Shown here piece after piece: positions 1-5,168 of a stretch of DNA of 5,249 bases. The translations under genes were made by a program, and so were the position numbers. The stretch covers positions 1-5,249 of the forward strand of contig JAHEML010000334.1 of NCBI GenBank assembly GCA_024643705.1. The letters run 5' to 3'. The notes beneath the pieces were generated by a model. It searched no databases, was not told where the DNA came from, and worked only from the letters and a program-made list of their open reading frames with translations. Source of the DNA: Caldilineaceae bacterium. GTDB lineage: Bacteria > Chloroflexota > Anaerolineae > Caldilineales > Caldilineaceae. Position 1 is the stretch's first letter. Every line of letters starts with the position of its first letter.

Positions 1-125
1 ACACCGTTGGCGGCTTCGCCTGCTACCTCCAGGTCTGGTTCCAGCTCCAGCAGAATACGCATTCCCTCGCGCAACAACTGTTGATCATCCACGAGCAGCA
101 GACGAATCGGATTCTTATCCGCCAT
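1..125 (-). CDS. Response regulator, receiver-domain N-terminus (partial, runs off left edge)
   Basis: Reading leftwards from an ATG at 125-123 gives 41 complete codons that match the start of a CheY-like receiver domain. The first beta strand (IRLLLVDD, residues 7-14) ends in the acidic pair D13-D14, which in this family binds the Mg2+ needed for phosphotransfer. It is followed by a typical first helix (QQLLREGMRILLE) and the 'EVAGEAANG' second strand and turn. The phospho-accepting Asp, expected near residue 55, and any DNA-binding domain lie outside the window. The upstream partner is a NarL/DesK-type kinase, so a LuxR/NarL-type HTH output domain is likely but unseen. The start is supported by a strong Shine-Dalgarno AAGGAGGT (138-131), 5 nt before the ATG. 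The ATG lies inside the kinase gene and overlaps its last 11 bp, so translation of the two is probably coupled. Confidence 0.9.
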   Translation of the reverse strand, partial: MADKNPIRLLLVDDQQLLREGMRILLELEPDLEVAGEAANG

Positions 126-1371
126 GCGCCACCTCCTTCTCCTTCCCCGCATCTTTCTCCTTGTCTATCGGAAGCCGCACAGTGAGACGCGCGCCACCCC
201 TGGGGCTGGCATCGATGGTCAAATGGCCCCCCAGCTGTTGGGCGCGTTCCTGCATCCCGCGCAGACCAATCCCCGGAACGAAATCGACGCTATCGGTTTT
301 CGTTTTCCCGGCCCCCAGCCCGTCGATACCTATCCCGTCGATACCTACCCCGTCATCTTCTACCCGCAGAACAACATCCTGCCGAGACTGTCGAATGTCC
401 AGCCAGACAGCATTGGCCCCGGCGTGGCGCTGGGTATTGGTCAGGGCTTCCTGGGCAGCCCGATAGAAGGTCACGCGCTGGGTTTCGTCCAAGGCGGGGA
501 AGTTATCCGGCAAGGCCAGGTGGACGGGCAAACCTGTGGCCTTGGTGAAATCGGTGGAAAGGGTTTGCAGGGATTTAGGCAGAGAAGCAGCGATGACAAC
601 CGGGCTGCGCAGAGCGGCCAGGGTTGCCCGTAGCTCGGTAAGCCCTTCGGCAAGCTGCTCGCGCACGGTGTGGATCATCTGACTGGCCCGCTGGCTGTCT
701 TTGTCGATCAACCGTCCTGCCCCCTCTAACTGAACAATCGAAACAGTCAGACGATGGCCCAGGGTGTCGTGCATTTCGCGGGAGAGCCGGTTGCGTTCTT
801 CGGCCACGGCCAAGGTTTCGGCCTGCTCGGCATATCGTTGCAGACGAGCATGGGCTTCGGTAAGATCAGCCAAAATCCGTTGGCTTTCGTCCCTGGCCTG
901 CTCGGCCCGCACCAGGGCGTTGCCAAAAGCGCCAAAGAAGAAGAAGCCAGCACCGTTGATCAGCGAGGTCACCAGGTCTTCGTAGGGTTGAAAATCGTGG
1001 TAGAAGCTGACCAGCGCGGTGATGAGTGTAAAAAGTGCCACCCAGCGCAGACCCGTCCTCAATGGGAGCAGCATCAACGTCTGCACACTGAGAACATAGA
1101 AGAGAAAGATGTAGATCGACGAATAGCTCAGAGCAAAGATCAGGATCAGTAATTGCGTTCCCAGGTAGAGGTACGCTCTGTTTTGGGGGCTATTGATCGA
1201 TGGCTGACGGGTGAGCATGGCAGCAAAGCCGGCCATCAAAGCCAATTGCGGCCCAGAGGTCGCCCAGCCATGCCAATTGAGCAGCACGATCAGAGAGATG
1301 ATCGCCACCATCAGCAGGCCAGATATGTTAAAAAAGAGGTCTTCGCGCTTGACAGAAAGTTTTGCTTGCAT
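115..1371 (-). CDS. NarL/DesK-family membrane sensor histidine kinase
   Basis: This is a complete 418-residue kinase. Residues about 13-154 form a hydrophobic N-terminal region with roughly five or six membrane helices (clearest at 13-33, 66-82, 84-105, 107-125 and 134-154) and no evident extracellular ligand domain, so sensing is probably within or at the membrane. A helical linker rich in E, A, R and Q (about 155-190) leads into a HisKA_3 dimerisation domain whose H-box has H201-D202 in 'SREMHDTLGHRLT'. The HATPase domain shows the N-box with N312 in 'EALTNTQRHA', the G1 box D340-G341-V342-G343, and the G2 box G367-I368-G369-L370-R371-G372. Between G1 and G2 lies an unusual Gly/Ile/Asp repeat. 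The chain ends in a Lys/Glu-rich tail. The gene ends inside the response regulator gene, its presumed partner. The ATG at 1371-1369 has no clear Shine-Dalgarno. The exact stimulus cannot be deduced; DesK- and LiaS-like sensors share this layout. Confidence 0.93.
   Translation of the reverse strand: MQAKLSVKREDLFFNISGLLMVAIISLIVLLNWHGWATSGPQLALMAGFAAMLTRQPSINSPQNRAYLYLGTQLLILIFALSYSSIYIFLFYVLSVQTLMLLPLRTGLRWVALFTLITALVSFYHDFQPYEDLVTSLINGAGFFFFGAFGNALVRAEQARDESQRILADLTEAHARLQRYAEQAETLAVAEERNRLSREMHDTLGHRLTVSIVQLEGAGRLIDKDSQRASQMIHTVREQLAEGLTELRATLAALRSPVVIAASLPKSLQTLSTDFTKATGLPVHLALPDNFPALDETQRVTFYRAAQEALTNTQRHAGANAVWLDIRQSRQDVVLRVEDDGVGIDGIGIDGLGAGKTKTDSVDFVPGIGLRGMQERAQQLGGHLTIDASPRGGARLTVRLPIDKEKDAGKEKEVAHGG
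131..138 (-). promoter_or_regulatory. Ribosome binding site of the response regulator
   Basis: AAGGAGGT on the minus strand is a near-perfect anti-16S match placed 5 nt before the regulator ATG (125-123). It lies within the last codons of the kinase gene. Strong initiation inside the upstream reading frame suggests the regulator is made at least as abundantly as the kinase, as is usual for two-component pairs. Confidence 0.75.
319..357 (-). repeat. 15-bp tandem repeat inside the kinase ATP-lid region
   Basis: On the plus strand the unit cccgtcgatacctay occurs at 319-333 and 334-348 (differing only at the last base), and a third partial copy starts at 349. The period is a multiple of three, so the frame is kept. 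It encodes the iterated Gly-(Val/Ile/Leu)-Gly-Ile-Asp segment just after the G1 box (about residues 341-354). Confidence 0.85.
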
Positions 1372-1377
1372 GGTTTT

Positions 1378-1406
1378 ATCTTAGGAGGTTTGTACAGGAT
1401 GTGCAA
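1378..1406 (-). promoter_or_regulatory. Candidate leaderless promoter of the kinase-regulator operon
   Basis: Reading leftwards, TTGCAC (1406-1401), a 17-nt spacer and TAAGAT (1383-1378) fit a sigma-70 type -35/-10 pair of modest quality (3/6 and 4/6 consensus matches). The -10 ends only 6 nt before the kinase ATG. Transcription would therefore begin at or next to the start codon, which agrees with the lack of a Shine-Dalgarno upstream. This is a prediction from spacing and motif match only. Confidence 0.4.
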
Positions 1407-1417
1407 GTGGTGTGCAC
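1401..1417. repeat. Short inverted repeat over the kinase -35
   Basis: GTGCA (1401-1405) and TGCAC (1413-1417) are exact inverted arms separated by 7 nt. The left arm coincides with the predicted -35 of the kinase promoter, which is where a repressor or autoregulating response regulator could bind. The arms are only 5 bp, so chance is a real possibility. Confidence 0.35.
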
Positions 1418-1429
1418 CCGTGAAATGAA

Positions 1430-1455
1430 GCTGTTTCCGGTTGCCCAGAAACAGC
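1430..1455. repeat. 8-bp inverted repeat in the divergent intergenic region
   Basis: GCTGTTTC (1430-1437) and GAAACAGC (1448-1455) are perfect inverted arms around a 10-nt centre. Neither strand has a T-run after the stem, so it does not look like an intrinsic terminator. Lying about 24 bp upstream of the predicted kinase -35, it is a reasonable candidate for a dimeric regulator site. Confidence 0.5.
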
Positions 1456-1505
1456 CCTGTGCCCCTATAACAATACGCGAACTCTGTCCCGCAAGCGAGT
1501 GCCAT

Positions 1506-1530
1506 TCGTCATTCGATCGACACGTGACGA
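1506..1530. repeat. Nested palindromes upstream of the rightward promoter
   Basis: TCGTCA (1506-1511) and TGACGA (1525-1530) are exact inverted arms 13 nt apart. Between them lies the perfect palindrome TCGATCGA (1513-1520), immediately followed by the palindrome CACGTG (1521-1526), which overlaps the right arm. The cluster ends about 12 bp before the predicted -35 of the propeller operon, a usual place for an activator site. Binding is inferred only from position and symmetry. Confidence 0.4.
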
Positions 1531-1542
1531 CGGTGGGCCGCT

Positions 1543-1570
1543 TTGCGCTTTGTTTAGCCTATCGTATAAT
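1543..1570 (+). promoter_or_regulatory. Promoter of the propeller-murE operon
   Basis: A perfect -10 hexamer TATAAT (1565-1570) lies 16 nt after a weak -35 TTGCGC (1543-1548). A transcript starting near 1577 would have a leader of about 35 nt before the ATG at 1612. The strong -10 with a poor -35 is compatible with activator dependence. The upstream ATG at 1570 overlaps the -10 itself and so cannot be the translation start if this promoter is used. Confidence 0.65.
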
Positions 1571-1599
1571 TGAAACCCGTTGGTCGGAAGGAAAACTCC

Positions 1600-1605
1600 A
1601 AGGAG
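1600..1605 (+). promoter_or_regulatory. Ribosome binding site that fixes the propeller start
   Basis: AAGGAG lies 6 nt before the ATG at 1612-1614. This favours that codon over the in-frame ATG at 1570, which has no such site and falls within the promoter. The resulting N-terminus is a normal signal peptide. Confidence 0.75.
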
Positions 1606-1611
1606 CGCGGT

Positions 1612-3216
1612 ATGAGTGGGACTGACAAACACGCACAAAAGGGCAGTGGTCGTACCCGTAGGTCACAAGGTCATCAAGCCAGCGCGCTTCTCGCACTGTT
1701 GTTGATCGCTGCCCTTTTGTTGCCATTGCCATTGCTGGCCCAAAATAGCGCGCCCAGCAACAACGGAGTTCTCGGTTTGGCTGTTTCACCCACCGACCCT
1801 TCATCCCTGGTGGCCGGAACCCTCAACGCTCCGGCCGCAGCCGACCTCTACCGCAGCACCGACGCAGGCCGCTCCTGGACTGCATCCGCCGCCCCACTGC
1901 CGCCCAACACCGCCATCGCCGCGGTTGTCTACGATCCCCAAAATGCCAATTTGGTGCTGGCGGTGGACGGGGGCGTGGGCAATCTCTTTATCAGCACCGA
2001 CGGCGGGCAGAGCTGGCGGCAGGAACCGTCGATCAACAGCGTGTTAAGTGCCAACAGCGCGGTGGGCCGTCTTTTTGCCCGCACCGAAGGAGGACGATCT
2101 GTCTTTTATGCTGGCACACGCTTCGATGGGGTTCTGCGCAGCCTGGACGGCGGAAACACCTGGGAGCGATTTTCCGGTGGAATGCAGGGCGAAGGGCTGC
2201 GGGTACGCTCGTTTGCCGACCAGAAGGGCATCCTCTACGCCGGAACCCACGACGGTCTCTACCGGCTGCTGCCCGACGCGCTCTCGTGGCAATTTGTCAC
2301 AACTTTTCCTCCCGGTACGATTGTCCGCGGCCTGGACGTATTGGATGGGCGTCTCTATGCAGGCACATTTAACACGGGCCTTTATGTCAGCGACAACGGC
2401 GTGACTTGGAGCCAGGATACAAACTTTCCATTGGGGGTTTCGATCTACGATCTGGGTTCGGCAGGCTATCGCATGGTGGCAGGAACCGATACGGGTATAT
2501 GGGCACTGGACAGCACCCAATGGCTGCAAGCCACGGTCAACGGCAACACCTACGCGGGGGCCGTCTATCGCGTCGCCCCGGCTCCCAGCTTGCCCGGTGT
2601 GATCTATGCAGGAACAGAGCAGAACTGGGTCTTGCGCAGCATCGATGGCGGCGTCTCCTTCCGTGGAATCAGCGAAATGACGCCCCTGATCCCGGAACTT
2701 GTTCCACCGCCGCCCACACCCACGCCCACCATCACCCCAACGCCCACCATCACCCCAACGCCGACGGAGACGTCCACACCTACCTTTACACCCACGGCCA
2801 CGGATACGCTAACGCCGGTGCCGCCCACCGCCACCCCTACAGAAACAGCCACACCCACGGAAACGCCCACACCCGAACCGCCGACGGCAACCCCAACCGA
2901 GACCCCCACCCGGGACCCCAACGCGCCCACCGATACACCCACAGCCACACCTACCGAAACTCCCACCGAATCGCCCACGCCCACACCCACCGAGACGCCT
3001 ACAGCCTCTCCCACCGCGCCGCCAACCGACACGCCCACACCCGCGCCGCCTACACCCACGCCTACTGTCACACCGACAGCAACTCCGTCACCCATCCAGG
3101 CAGTGGCGACTAATCTGGTGCAATTGCCGCCCATTTGGGTCGGGGGCGGAGTTGTGTTGCTGGTGGTTGTCCTGATCGCAGGTCTGGCGGTAGCACGTGG
3201 CCCGCAGGACCTCTAG
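1612..3216 (+). CDS. Secreted, membrane-anchored Asp-box beta-propeller protein with a Thr/Pro-rich stalk
   Basis: The product has 534 residues. A basic N-terminus and hydrophobic core (about 24-42) form a signal peptide with likely cleavage after A43. Residues about 50-355 carry repeated blades of the Vps10/BNR/Ycf48-like kind. Asp-box motifs (S-x-D-x-G-x-S/T-W) occur at 82-89, 128-135, 177-184 and 260-266, with a variant ending in Phe at 343-350. Six 'AGT' strands lie between them (A68, A167, A210, A250, A290, A333), suggesting about seven blades. Residues about 365-495 are a low-complexity Thr/Pro stalk with scattered Glu/Asp. A membrane helix (about 508-527) and a short tail with an Arg complete the chain. 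The propeller should therefore sit outside the membrane on an extended stalk. No sialidase-type catalytic arginine triad is obvious, so binding or scaffolding is likelier than hydrolysis; the ligand is unknown. It is the first gene of a pair with the Mur ligase 19 bp downstream. Confidence 0.88.
   Translation: MSGTDKHAQKGSGRTRRSQGHQASALLALLLIAALLLPLPLLAQNSAPSNNGVLGLAVSPTDPSSLVAGTLNAPAAADLYRSTDAGRSWTASAAPLPPNTAIAAVVYDPQNANLVLAVDGGVGNLFISTDGGQSWRQEPSINSVLSANSAVGRLFARTEGGRSVFYAGTRFDGVLRSLDGGNTWERFSGGMQGEGLRVRSFADQKGILYAGTHDGLYRLLPDALSWQFVTTFPPGTIVRGLDVLDGRLYAGTFNTGLYVSDNGVTWSQDTNFPLGVSIYDLGSAGYRMVAGTDTGIWALDSTQWLQATVNGNTYAGAVYRVAPAPSLPGVIYAGTEQNWVLRSIDGGVSFRGISEMTPLIPELVPPPPTPTPTITPTPTITPTPTETSTPTFTPTATDTLTPVPPTATPTETATPTETPTPEPPTATPTETPTRDPNAPTDTPTATPTETPTESPTPTPTETPTASPTAPPTDTPTPAPPTPTPTVTPTATPSPIQAVATNLVQLPPIWVGGGVVLLVVVLIAGLAVARGPQDL
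2704..3096 (+). repeat. Low-complexity Thr/Pro-coding stalk region
   Basis: About 130 codons consist mostly of Thr and Pro (ACN CCN) with periodic Glu, Asp, Ala and Ser. Codon choice varies from unit to unit, so most of the array is degenerate at the DNA level. Such stalks are typically extended, often glycosylated spacers. The opposite strand reads as a Val/Gly-rich shadow frame that has no independent support. Confidence 0.9.
2723..2758 (+). repeat. Perfect 18-bp tandem duplication in the stalk
   Basis: The unit cgcccaccatcaccccaa is present twice without a mismatch (2723-2740 and 2741-2758). It adds six residues of the TPTPTI pattern in frame. Identity at every base, within an otherwise codon-diverged array, points to a recent slippage or duplication event. 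Confidence 0.9.
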
Positions 3217-3225
3217 GAGAGGAAG
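3215..3225 (+). promoter_or_regulatory. Ribosome binding region of murE
   Basis: The purine stretch AGGAGAGGAAG overlaps the TAG stop (3214-3216) of the propeller gene and ends 10 nt before the ATG at 3236. The closest core, GGAAG, has a 10-nt spacer, which is slightly long. An in-frame GTG at 3197 lies upstream of this site and inside the previous gene, so it is a less likely start. Confidence 0.5.
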
Positions 3226-3235
3226 CGTCATCGCC

Positions 3236-4855
3236 ATGTTGGCCCCGGTCTTGCTTCAAGACATTCTGAATGATCTTCCAGACCATCACATCTCCAATAC
3301 AGAGCCTGCGCGCCTGGCCGGGATTGCTATTTCAGCCATCACAGCGGATAGCCGCCAGGTGCAGCCAGGTACTATGTTTGTCGCGATCTCTGGAAACCAA
3401 GTCGACGGACATCGCTTTATCCCCAAAGCCATTGCCGGGGGTGCGTCTGCTGTAGCTGGCACAAAGAATCTCGAGCAGCTTGCGGAACAAGGGGTGAACC
3501 TGCCGCCGGGTGTGCCTTATGCGCAATGCAACGACGGGCGGCTGACCCTGGCCCGGCTGAGCGCTGCACTGCACAGGCACCCCAGCCGCAGCATGACAGT
3601 TTTGGGCATCACCGGCACAGATGGCAAGACCAGCACCTGCACAATATTGGAATCCATTTTGGCCGCCGCAAATGGGCCACAATCCGTCGGAGTGATCACC
3701 ACCATTAGCGCACGCATTCGGGGCGAAGAGTTGGACACGGGATTTCATGTCACCACCCCCGAAGCGCCAGACGTGCAACGCTATCTGGCGCAAATGCGCG
3801 ACAGTGGCTGTACCTTTGCCATATTAGAAAGCACCAGCCACGGTTTGGATCAAAAACGGGTAGCCGCTGTCGACTATGATGTGGCCGCTGTCACCAACAT
3901 CACCCACGAACATCTGGATTATCACGGCAGCTTGGAAGCCTACAAAGAGGCCAAGGCGCTCCTTTTTCGAGTACTTTTCCACAGCCAACCCAAACCCGGC
4001 ATCCCCTGTTTGGCTGTGTTGAACCAGGATGATACTGGCAGCTACGATTTTCTGGCATCGGTCATCACCAACGAATTGTCCGCGCCCTCCGCTCAACCGA
4101 TCAATCATCCCATCTCTGTGCGTAGCTATGCTCTCGGCAAACCCAGCGCGGATGTGTGGGCCGAGAAGATTTCCTACCGTCCCGACGCCACATGGTTTGA
4201 AATTCAGTGGTGGGGCGGCCCGGCCTTTCCAGTCGAGACGCGCCTCATCGGCGACTTCAACGTTTCCAACATTTTGTGCGCGGCAACCATTGCGCTCGGC
4301 TTGGGCATTTCGCCTACGGCCATTGCCACCGGTGTGGGACAGTTACACGGTGTGCTTGGTCGTATGCAGCGCATGGATGCCGGACAGAATTTTCTGGCTC
4401 TTGTGGATTTCGCCCATTCCCCTGGCAGCCTGGAGAGGGCGCTCCACACCCTGCGCCCTCTTGTGGCCCCCGGTGGACGGCTGATCGCCGTCTTTGGCAG
4501 CGCGGGCCTGCGCGACAAGGCCAAACGGCGGCTGATGGGCCAGGTGAGCGGGCGCCTGGCCGACTTCACCATCATCACTGCCGAAGACCCACGTACCGAA
4601 GAACTGGATGCGATCAACCGGGAGATCGCGGCCGGGGTTGAGCAACACGCAGCCAAAGAACAGTATCGTATTGTGGCGGATCGCACAGAAGCCATCTTCG
4701 CAGCAGCCCAAATGGCCCAGCCGGGCGATGTGGTTGCGTCCTTTGGCAAAGGCCACGAACGAAGCATGTGCTTTGGCGAGATTGAAACTCCCTGGAACGA
4801 ACAAGAGGTAATGATGGAGGCGTTGCGTACCAGCATCAGATCAACAAACAAATGA
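3236..4855 (+). CDS. murE: UDP-N-acetylmuramoyl-tripeptide synthetase (MurE-type Mur ligase)
   Basis: This cytoplasmic ATP-dependent ligase adds the third amino acid to UDP-MurNAc-L-Ala-D-Glu in peptidoglycan synthesis. From the ATG at 3236 the product has 539 residues, longer than the usual 480-500. The N-terminal substrate domain shows 'ADSRQVQPGTMFVA' (37-50). The central domain has the P-loop G127-T-D-G-K131-T132, the TTP motif (173-175), an 'ESTSHGLDQKR' segment (198-208), 'NITHEHLDYHG' (221-231), and the presumed carbamylated lysine K240 in 'YKEAK'. The C-terminal domain follows 'GDFNVSN' (339-345) and 'GRM' (375-377), with 'DFAHSP' (391-396), 'GSAGLRDKAKR' (421-431) and 'GKGHE' (504-508). 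The amino-acid specificity motif is E450-D-P-R453 where the DAP enzymes have DNPR, so the substrate (meso-DAP, Lys or Orn) is uncertain. It follows the propeller gene by 19 bp and probably shares its transcript. A MurE paralogue acting on another substrate is possible but less likely, given the full motif set. Confidence 0.88.
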   Translation: MLAPVLLQDILNDLPDHHISNTEPARLAGIAISAITADSRQVQPGTMFVAISGNQVDGHRFIPKAIAGGASAVAGTKNLEQLAEQGVNLPPGVPYAQCNDGRLTLARLSAALHRHPSRSMTVLGITGTDGKTSTCTILESILAAANGPQSVGVITTISARIRGEELDTGFHVTTPEAPDVQRYLAQMRDSGCTFAILESTSHGLDQKRVAAVDYDVAAVTNITHEHLDYHGSLEAYKEAKALLFRVLFHSQPKPGIPCLAVLNQDDTGSYDFLASVITNELSAPSAQPINHPISVRSYALGKPSADVWAEKISYRPDATWFEIQWWGGPAFPVETRLIGDFNVSNILCAATIALGLGISPTAIATGVGQLHGVLGRMQRMDAGQNFLALVDFAHSPGSLERALHTLRPLVAPGGRLIAVFGSAGLRDKAKRRLMGQVSGRLADFTIITAEDPRTEELDAINREIAAGVEQHAAKEQYRIVADRTEAIFAAAQMAQPGDVVASFGKGHERSMCFGEIETPWNEQEVMMEALRTSIRSTNK

Positions 4856-4873
4856 CACGGGAAACAAGTGTCA
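4853..4873 (+). repeat. Small hairpin over the murE stop codon
   Basis: TGACAC (4853-4858, containing the TGA stop) pairs with GTGTCA (4868-4873) around a 9-nt loop. No T-run follows, so it is not a standard intrinsic terminator. It may stabilise the 3' end or may be chance. Confidence 0.4.
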
Positions 4874-4891
4874 CTGGGAGAAAGAATTGTT

Positions 4892-4923
4892 GCCTGACAT
4901 CGTTCCGCAATCCGCAGGCTTTA
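4892..4923 (+). terminator. Weak terminator-like hairpin after murE
   Basis: GCCTG (4892-4896) can pair with CAGGC (4915-4919) and is followed by TTTAT. The stem is only 5 bp, the loop is 18 nt and the T-tract is short, so this is the best rightward terminator candidate after murE but a poor one. Confidence 0.2.
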
Positions 4924-4935
4924 TACACAAACAGG

Positions 4936-4964
4936 GCTGCAAACCTATAAAATGGGTTTGTAGC
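4936..4964. repeat. 13-bp hairpin in the non-coding tail
   Basis: Positions 4936-4948 pair with 4952-4964 (11 Watson-Crick pairs and 2 G-U wobbles) around an AAA triloop. No T-run follows on either strand. The right arm contains the -35 (TTGTAG, 4958-4963) of a candidate rightward promoter. It is the strongest inverted repeat in the window. Confidence 0.75.
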
Positions 4965-4986
4965 GTTGCATAAAATCGTGTATGAT
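4958..4986 (+). promoter_or_regulatory. Candidate rightward promoter in the non-coding tail
   Basis: TTGTAG (4958-4963), a 17-nt spacer and TATGAT (4981-4986, 5 of 6 consensus) make a reasonable sigma-70 type promoter. Its -35 lies inside the right arm of the 13-bp hairpin. It would start transcription near 4993 and read into about 250 nt with no recognisable gene before the window ends. Confidence 0.5.
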
Positions 4987-5139
4987 ACGGACATCTATTG
5001 TGAAAAATGTCGCTTTTGTTTCATTCCCCTAGCTTCTGCGACACACACTCCTGACAATTAGTCATTTTCAAGGCTGTTTTATACAATAGAGAAGCTATTT
5101 GTTGAGAGTGCGGGAGTTTTGGCGCGCTTGACTAGAGCG

Positions 5140-5168
5140 TTGCTATCCTGTGCGATCCATGATATAAC
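5140..5168 (+). promoter_or_regulatory. Second candidate rightward promoter near the right edge
   Basis: TTGCTA (5140-5145), exactly 17 nt and TATAAC (5163-5168) match 4 and 5 of 6 consensus bases. ATAACA (5164-5169) and TGTTAT (5177-5182) form an inverted repeat over the -10 with a 7-nt centre, where a repressor could act. Confidence 0.4.

Larger units (their letters stand above)
1372..1611. other. Divergent intergenic region, 240 bp
   Basis: This region separates the leftward kinase-regulator genes from the rightward propeller-murE genes. It holds a candidate promoter for each direction, three inverted repeats (1401-1417, 1430-1455, 1506-1530) and no convincing gene. The only open frame with a ribosome-binding-like sequence is a 9-codon mini-frame at 1399-1428. 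Confidence 0.8.

Noticed and set aside
124..633. Plus-strand open frames beneath the kinase gene
   Set aside because: They oppose a kinase with complete H, N, G1 and G2 boxes and show no domain or coherent composition.
1441..1471. Additional rightward promoter, TTGCCC and TATAAC
   Set aside because: The spacer is 19 nt and the -35 is weak. The better -10 at 1565-1570 is correctly placed for the propeller gene.
1570..1572. Upstream in-frame ATG as the propeller start
   Set aside because: It overlaps the -10 TATAAT, lacks a ribosome site and would put 14 hydrophilic residues before a normal signal peptide.
2406..3113. His/Thr-rich plus-strand frame within the propeller gene
   Set aside because: The histidine-rich appearance results from reading the Thr/Pro repeat codons in another frame. 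It is not a metal-binding protein.
2604..3134. Long Val/Gly-rich open frame on the minus strand
   Set aside because: It is the antisense reading of the Thr/Pro stalk codons: the third-base pattern of the true gene keeps it free of stops. It has no ribosome site, and the plus-strand gene is fully supported.
3197..3199. GTG as the murE start
   Set aside because: It lies inside the propeller gene with no Shine-Dalgarno, and it adds a basic extension absent from MurE. The ATG at 3236 gives a typical N-terminus.
4204..4851. Minus-strand open frame of about 215 codons under murE
   Set aside because: The plus strand encodes all Mur ligase motifs continuously. The antisense frame is a composition effect.
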